Shown here one piece after another: positions 6,846 through 10,548 of a DNA stretch of 10,548 bases. This DNA is from JAFGCR01 sp964538225 (GTDB taxonomy: Bacteria; Patescibacteriota; Gracilibacteria; UM-FILTER-43-11), in contig CAZIDW010000045.1 of NCBI GenBank assembly GCA_964538225.1, positions 1 to 10,548 on the forward strand, read 5' to 3'. The first letter of the stretch is position 1; each line of letters opens with the position of its first letter. Below the pieces are notes generated by a model. The model had not been told where the DNA came from and ran no database searches. It saw nothing but the letters and a program-made list of their open reading frames with translations. The translations under genes and the position numbers were made by a program.

Positions 6846-6874
6846 TTGCATTGGTCGCATTTACTCACTATAAT
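6846..6874 (+). promoter_or_regulatory. Promoter of ruvB-dnaG-rpoD
   Basis: TTGCAT (6846-6851), a 17-bp spacer and a perfect TATAAT (6869-6874). Transcription would begin near 6881. This rules out the upstream TTG codon at 6874, which lies at the -10 box, and supports the ATG at 6910 as the ruvB start with a leader of about 29 nt. Confidence 0.7.
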
Positions 6875-6909
6875 TGCTATACTTATTTGCCTTGAAACAC
6901 CACCTGTCT

Positions 6910-7947
6910 ATGATCGAACGCGAAAATGAAATCACCACTGCCGGGGAAACCGATGAAGACAGTCAGCAGTTCGATCTGACCCTGCGCCCCAGAGCCTTAA
7001 AAGAATACGTCGGCCAGACGGATATTAAACAAACCCTGGAGATCGCCATGAAAGCGGCACAGAAACGAAAAGAGGTCATCGAACACATCCTCTTATACGG
7101 CCCGCCCGGCCTGGGCAAGACCACATTAGCCAACATCGTGGCACACGAGATGGGCGTGAACATCAAGACCACCTCCGGGCCGGCCATCGAAAAACAGGGT
7201 GATCTGGCCTCCATCCTCAGCAATCTGGAGGAAAACGACATCCTGTTCATCGATGAGATCCACCGCATCAAGACCCAGGTGGAGGAAATCCTGTACAGCG
7301 CCATGGAAGATTACGCGCTGGACATCATCATCGGCAAAGGGCCGGCCACCCGCTCCATGCGCATCCAGCTGCCTAAATTCACCCTCATCGGCGCCACCAC
7401 CAAAGCCGGCTCCCTTTCCTCCCCGCTCAGGGACCGGTTCGGACATATCTACAAACTCGATTTTTACACGGAACAGGAGATCGAAAGCATCCTAAAACGT
7501 TCCAGCGCGATCCTGGATATTAAAATCGACGACGGCGCCGTTAAAGAAATCGCCCGCTGCGCCCGGCGAACTCCGCGCATCGCCAACCGCCTGCTCAAAC
7601 GGGTACGGGATTTCGCGGACGTAGACGACAGGAAAAAAATCGACGCAGACCTGGCCAAAAGCAGTTTAAAGACCATCGGCGTGGACGGTATCGGCCTGGA
7701 CCGCACTGACCGCAGGATCCTGCTGACCATCATCGAAAAATTCAGCGGCGGCCCGGTGGGCTTAAACGCCCTTGCCGCGGCCACGGCCGAAGAAATGGAG
7801 ACCATTGAAGACCTGTACGAACCCTACCTGATGCAGGTCGGCTTTTTAGACCGCACCAACCGGGGGCGCGTGGTCACGGAAAACGCTTACGCCCATCTGA
7901 AAATCGAATACATTGAAAATAAAAATCAAAAAAATCTGTTTTACTAG
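6910..7947 (+). CDS. ruvB: Holliday junction branch migration helicase RuvB
   Basis: 345 residues, the normal length. RuvB is the hexameric AAA+ motor that, with RuvA, drives Holliday-junction branch migration during recombinational repair. Visible motifs are Walker A GPPGLGKT (64-71), Walker B LFIDEIHR (112-119), the sensor 1 region TLIGATTKAG (158-167), the arginine finger region LRDRFG (173-178, R174), the sensor 2 region TPRIANRLL (221-229), and the C-terminal winged helix with GGPVGL (280-285) and GFLDRTNRGR (311-320). The frame is open upstream to a TTG at 6874, but this falls inside the promoter, so the ATG at 6910 is used. It is the first gene of the plus-strand unit and lies 54 bp before dnaG. 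No ruvA or ruvC is in the window. All key residues are present. Confidence 0.97.
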   Translation: MIERENEITTAGETDEDSQQFDLTLRPRALKEYVGQTDIKQTLEIAMKAAQKRKEVIEHILLYGPPGLGKTTLANIVAHEMGVNIKTTSGPAIEKQGDLASILSNLEENDILFIDEIHRIKTQVEEILYSAMEDYALDIIIGKGPATRSMRIQLPKFTLIGATTKAGSLSSPLRDRFGHIYKLDFYTEQEIESILKRSSAILDIKIDDGAVKEIARCARRTPRIANRLLKRVRDFADVDDRKKIDADLAKSSLKTIGVDGIGLDRTDRRILLTIIEKFSGGPVGLNALAAATAEEMETIEDLYEPYLMQVGFLDRTNRGRVVTENAYAHLKIEYIENKNQKNLFY

Positions 7948-7950
7948 CCA

Positions 7951-7998
7951 TTCTCAATTGGACCTGCTATTGGGTTCTCAATTGGGTCTTCTGTTGGA
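7951..7998 (+). repeat. Four 12-bp tandem repeats between ruvB and dnaG
   Basis: Four consecutive 12-bp units: TTCTCAATTGGA, CCTGCTATTGGG, TTCTCAATTGGG and TCTTCTGTTGGA. All share C at position 5, TTGG at positions 8-11 and a purine at 12. Units 1 and 3 match at 11 of 12 positions. The array fills 48 of the 54 bp between the genes and ends 3 bp before the dnaG ATG. Its last GGA is too close to the ATG to be a standard ribosome-binding site. Confidence 0.8.
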
Positions 7999-8001
7999 AT
8001 T

Positions 8002-9741
8002 ATGGACCATCTCGAAGAAATACGGTCACGCATCGGCATCGAAGAGCTGGTGAGCGGTTATGTCCAGCTTAAAAAAGCCGGGCGGAACTTAAAAGGACTA
8101 TGCCCGTTCCACAGCGAAAAAACGCCCAGTTTTATGGTAAGCCCTGAAAAGGGCATCGCGTACTGTTTCGGCTGCCACCAGGGCGGGGATATCTTTAAAT
8201 TCATCCAGCTGATCGATAACGTGAGTTTTAATGAAGCGGTCAGGATCCTGGCGCAGAAAGCCAATGTACCCCTGCCCAAAAAACTCCCGGAACTCAGCAA
8301 CAAACGCCTGCGGTGCATCGAGATCAACCGATGGGCGATGGCGTTTTTTCAGGAACAGCTGGAACAGAATCCTGTTAAAAAAGAGTACTTTCTGAAACGG
8401 GGGCTAACGGAAGAAAGCATTAAAAAATTCAAACTGGGTTTCGCGCCGGATTCGTTTGACCGGCTCAAAAACCACCTGCTGAAAAAAGGCTTTGAACCAC
8501 GGGAGCTGGTAGACGCGGCCGTGGTCAGCCAGCGATCCATCGCCGATAAGAACAGTTACGACCGTTTTAGAAACCGGCTCATCTTCCCCATCTTCGACCA
8601 CCAGGATAACCCGGTGGCATTCAGCGGCCGTCTGATGGATGACGGTGAACCGAAATACATGAATTCCCCGGAGACCCCGGCCTATAACAAAAGTTTAGTG
8701 CTGTACGGGCTGAATTGGGGAAAGGCCAAAGTCAAAGAAACGGACCGGGCTATTTTTGTGGAAGGTTATATGGATGTGATTGCGGCGCATCAGGCGGGCG
8801 ATGAGAACGCGATCGCCACCTGCGGAACTGCCCTGACCGCCCAGCAGCTAAAACTCATCAAACGGTACACGCAGAACTTCGCCTTTGCCTTTGATCAGGA
8901 CAGCGCGGGAATGGACGCGTCGTTCCGGGCGATCGAACTGGCGCAGCTGGCGGATGTGAACATCCAGATCATCCGGATCCCTGAAGGCAAAGACCCGGAT
9001 GAATGCATCCGAAAAAACCCGGATGCCTGGAAAAAGACGCTGGAAAATCCGATTAATATAATGGATTTTTATTTCGAATACGCGTTCAGCCGTTTCGACA
9101 GGGAGTCCATCGAAGGCAAACGCCAGGTCATGGATTTTCTGCTCCCGCTGATCAGACTGTATAAACGGGAGGTGGAGCAGGGCATTTATTTAAACCGCCT
9201 GGCCATGGAACTGAAGACCGATGTGCGCCTGCTGTGGAACGACCTGAAAAACACCAAAAGCCACAAACGCTATTCCGTCCGTTCCGATGATGAAACAAAA
9301 CCGGAGCAGCGCGTTTTCAGCCGGGAAGAATTCCTGCTTGGTTTTATTTTCAGTTATCCGGAAACCTACAAAAAAGTGGCGGACGGGCTGATTGATAATA
9401 TGCCGTTTGATAAAAATACAGAAAGGTTTTACAACCTCCTTAAAAAAGTGTACACTCGTGAAAGCTCGATTAATGTCGAGCGTGTTCTCTCTGAAATGAC
9501 AGAGGAAGACCGTGAACAGGTTCATATTTACAGTTTATTGGTCGATAAGAAATATTCTGATTTTCCCGAAGAGCTGGCGGAAAAAGAAGTGGAAAAACTG
9601 ACCCGCGAAATCAACCGGAAAAACATCGAGGCGGTGAAACGGGATTATCAGATAAAGCTCAATGCTTCCTCAGACAAGCAGAATGCGAAACTCCTTCTGA
9701 ACCGGCTGATGGAGATCACTAAACTGGAACAGAAACTCTGA
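8002..9741 (+). CDS. dnaG: DNA primase DnaG
   Basis: 579 residues, close to the usual bacterial length. DnaG makes the RNA primers for replication at the fork, working with the replicative helicase. Domains in order: a CHC2 zinc finger with C34, H37, C55 and C58 (CPFH and CFGC); the RNA polymerase-type core with RFRNRLIFPI (188-197); a TOPRIM domain with catalytic E254 (VEGYMD), then D298 and D300 in FDQDSAG; and DPDE at 331-334. A less conserved, helical C-terminal domain follows (from about 435), which in this family binds the helicase. The ATG at 8002 begins MDHLEEIRSRIGIEELVSGY, the canonical N-terminus. The stop is TGA. The gene follows ruvB after 54 bp of tandem repeats and precedes the sigma factor gene by 49 bp, as in the dnaG-rpoD core of the macromolecular-synthesis operon. 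Confidence 0.97.
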   Translation: MDHLEEIRSRIGIEELVSGYVQLKKAGRNLKGLCPFHSEKTPSFMVSPEKGIAYCFGCHQGGDIFKFIQLIDNVSFNEAVRILAQKANVPLPKKLPELSNKRLRCIEINRWAMAFFQEQLEQNPVKKEYFLKRGLTEESIKKFKLGFAPDSFDRLKNHLLKKGFEPRELVDAAVVSQRSIADKNSYDRFRNRLIFPIFDHQDNPVAFSGRLMDDGEPKYMNSPETPAYNKSLVLYGLNWGKAKVKETDRAIFVEGYMDVIAAHQAGDENAIATCGTALTAQQLKLIKRYTQNFAFAFDQDSAGMDASFRAIELAQLADVNIQIIRIPEGKDPDECIRKNPDAWKKTLENPINIMDFYFEYAFSRFDRESIEGKRQVMDFLLPLIRLYKREVEQGIYLNRLAMELKTDVRLLWNDLKNTKSHKRYSVRSDDETKPEQRVFSREEFLLGFIFSYPETYKKVADGLIDNMPFDKNTERFYNLLKKVYTRESSINVERVLSEMTEEDREQVHIYSLLVDKKYSDFPEELAEKEVEKLTREINRKNIEAVKRDYQIKLNASSDKQNAKLLLNRLMEITKLEQKL

Positions 9742-9742
9742 A

Positions 9743-9764
9743 CCGGAAACAGATGATAATCCGG
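9743..9764 (+). other. Small inverted repeat between dnaG and rpoD
   Basis: CCGGA (9743-9747) and TCCGG (9760-9764) enclose a 12-nt loop in the 49-bp gap, followed a few bases later by TTTT. The stem is only five pairs and the T-run is short, so it is at best a weak pausing or processing site. I see no good promoter of its own for rpoD in this gap. Confidence 0.3.
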
Positions 9765-9790
9765 ATATTAATCTTTTAATCGTGTGCCTT

Positions 9791-10548
9791 ATGGCCAAAA
9801 AAATCCAAAATAAGTTCATTGCCCAGCCGGATGACAAGACACTTGCCAAATACCCGGAAACCATCCGGCACCTGATCCAGAAAGGGCGGGAACAGCGTTT
9901 TGTAACCCATCAGGAACTTTTAAAAGCCATGCCGGAAATCGAAGAAAACGTGATCCTGCTGGACGAGATCTATACGCTTTTTCTGGAACTGGGCATCGAA
10001 GTCATCGATGTCAAAGACAACATTATCTGGGGGGAAGAATCGAAAAAGATAAAAAAAGAAAAAAAAGAAGAAAATAAATTACTGGATTTTGATGAGGAAG
10101 AACTTGATGAATTGCTGACGGAGATCAATGAAATCAAAGAAGAAGCGCCGGAAAAACCGGACACGGAAGAAGACGACGAAAAAGACGAAGAAGCGAAAAA
10201 AAAGGCGGCTAAAAAACAGGCCAGCTTAAAAGAGATCGCCAATGATTCGGTGCGCATGTATTTGAGTGAGATCGGCCGGGTGGAACTGCTCACAGCCGAC
10301 GAAGAGATCCGGCTCGCCAAACGCATCGCCAAAGGCGACCCTATCGCCAAACAAAAACTGGCAGAGGCCAACCTGCGCCTGGTCGTCTCTATCGCGAAAA
10401 AATATATCGGACGGGGGCTTTCCTTTCTCGACCTGATCCAGGAAGGCAACATCGGCCTGTTCCGCGCGGTCGAAAAATTCGATCCTAAGCGCGGGTTTAA
10501 ATTTTCCACCTACGCCACCTGGTGGATCCGGCAGGCCATTACCCGCGC
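9791..10548 (+). CDS. rpoD: Primary RNA polymerase sigma factor (RpoD/SigA), 3' end outside window
   Basis: Partial: 252 codons and two bases are present. The protein directs RNA polymerase to housekeeping promoters, consistent with the TTG...TATAAT boxes seen here. Residues 27-73 look like region 1.1 (helical, with a FVTHQELLKAMPE stretch). Residues 81-147 form a strongly charged Lys/Glu/Asp linker. Region 1.2 is at 151-183 (NDSVRMYLSEIGRVELLTAD). Region 2.1 is at 186-205 (AEANLRLVVSIAKKY) and region 2.2 at 209-235 (DLIQEGNIGLFRAVEKFDP). Region 2.3 begins FKFSTYATWWIRQAITR (236-252), whose aromatic residues melt the -10 element. The start is the ATG at 9791, 49 bp after dnaG. An in-frame GTG at 9782 is less likely. 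No Shine-Dalgarno sequence is visible. Regions 3 and 4 lie beyond the window. Confidence 0.96.
   Translation, partial: MAKKIQNKFIAQPDDKTLAKYPETIRHLIQKGREQRFVTHQELLKAMPEIEENVILLDEIYTLFLELGIEVIDVKDNIIWGEESKKIKKEKKEENKLLDFDEEELDELLTEINEIKEEAPEKPDTEEDDEKDEEAKKKAAKKQASLKEIANDSVRMYLSEIGRVELLTADEEIRLAKRIAKGDPIAKQKLAEANLRLVVSIAKKYIGRGLSFLDLIQEGNIGLFRAVEKFDPKRGFKFSTYATWWIRQAITR

Noticed and set aside
6874..6909. TTG start giving a longer RuvB.
   Set aside because: The codon is at the -10 box of the ruvB promoter, so it would not be in the transcript; RuvB length is normal from 6910.
7951..7998. CRISPR-like array.
   Set aside because: The units are contiguous 12-bp repeats with no spacers and no cas genes are nearby.
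3415..9741. TGA recoding as in Gracilibacteria or Absconditabacteria.
   Set aside because: TGA ends the ATPase and DnaG genes at the expected lengths and no in-frame TGA interrupts a conserved domain.
9970..10509. Serine-rich 179-codon minus-strand frame.
   Set aside because: It is the antisense shadow of the sigma factor gene, which has conserved domains throughout.

Overview
This is a bacterial chromosomal segment with three transcription units and one tRNA. It holds housekeeping genes (ruvB, dnaG and the 5' part of a primary sigma factor gene) and no phage, plasmid, transposase or CRISPR signature. Vegetative promoters of the TTGNNN-17-TATAAT type can be read, and TAA and TGA are both used as ordinary stops, so the Gracilibacteria-type recoding of TGA does not apply. 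None of the eight gene starts has a convincing Shine-Dalgarno sequence. The lineage cannot be fixed from this window. The gene set and style (Lys/Glu-rich orphan protein, AT-rich leaders, GldA/GldF/GldG/DUF4340 cassette) would suit an uncultured bacterial lineage such as a member of Patescibacteria, but this is a weak inference.

Left part (64-4428, minus strand): a four-gene operon read right to left. It encodes an ABC ATPase (start at 4368), an ABC-2 type permease, a GldG-like membrane-anchored protein and a DUF4340 protein. Together they look like one GldA-GldF-GldG-like membrane complex. The promoter lies just upstream of the ATPase and carries an inverted repeat over its spacer. The gap between permease and gldG-like gene is filled by a 60-bp palindromic array of heptanucleotides.

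Middle (4369-4758): a gene-poor stretch, then tRNA-Arg(UCU) on the minus strand. The 3' 21 bp of the tRNA region are repeated exactly 184 bp downstream, enclosing a 163-bp hairpin-rich segment. This looks like a tiny element or rearrangement at the tRNA 3' end.

Centre (4827-6791, minus strand): a 654-residue, highly charged protein of unknown function. A strong promoter drives it from a 118-bp divergent intergenic region.

Right part (6846-10548, plus strand): ruvB (Holliday-junction branch-migration motor), dnaG (replication primase) and rpoD/sigA (primary sigma factor, cut by the window end). They are closely spaced and probably co-transcribed from the promoter before ruvB. The dnaG-rpoD pair matches the core of the classical macromolecular-synthesis operon, with ruvB in front. 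The ruvB-dnaG gap consists almost wholly of four 12-bp tandem repeats.

The clearest unexplained signals are the intergenic ones: the heptad palindrome, the tRNA 3'-end duplication with its hairpin cluster, and the 12-bp repeats. The orphan 654-residue protein is the main unexplained gene.
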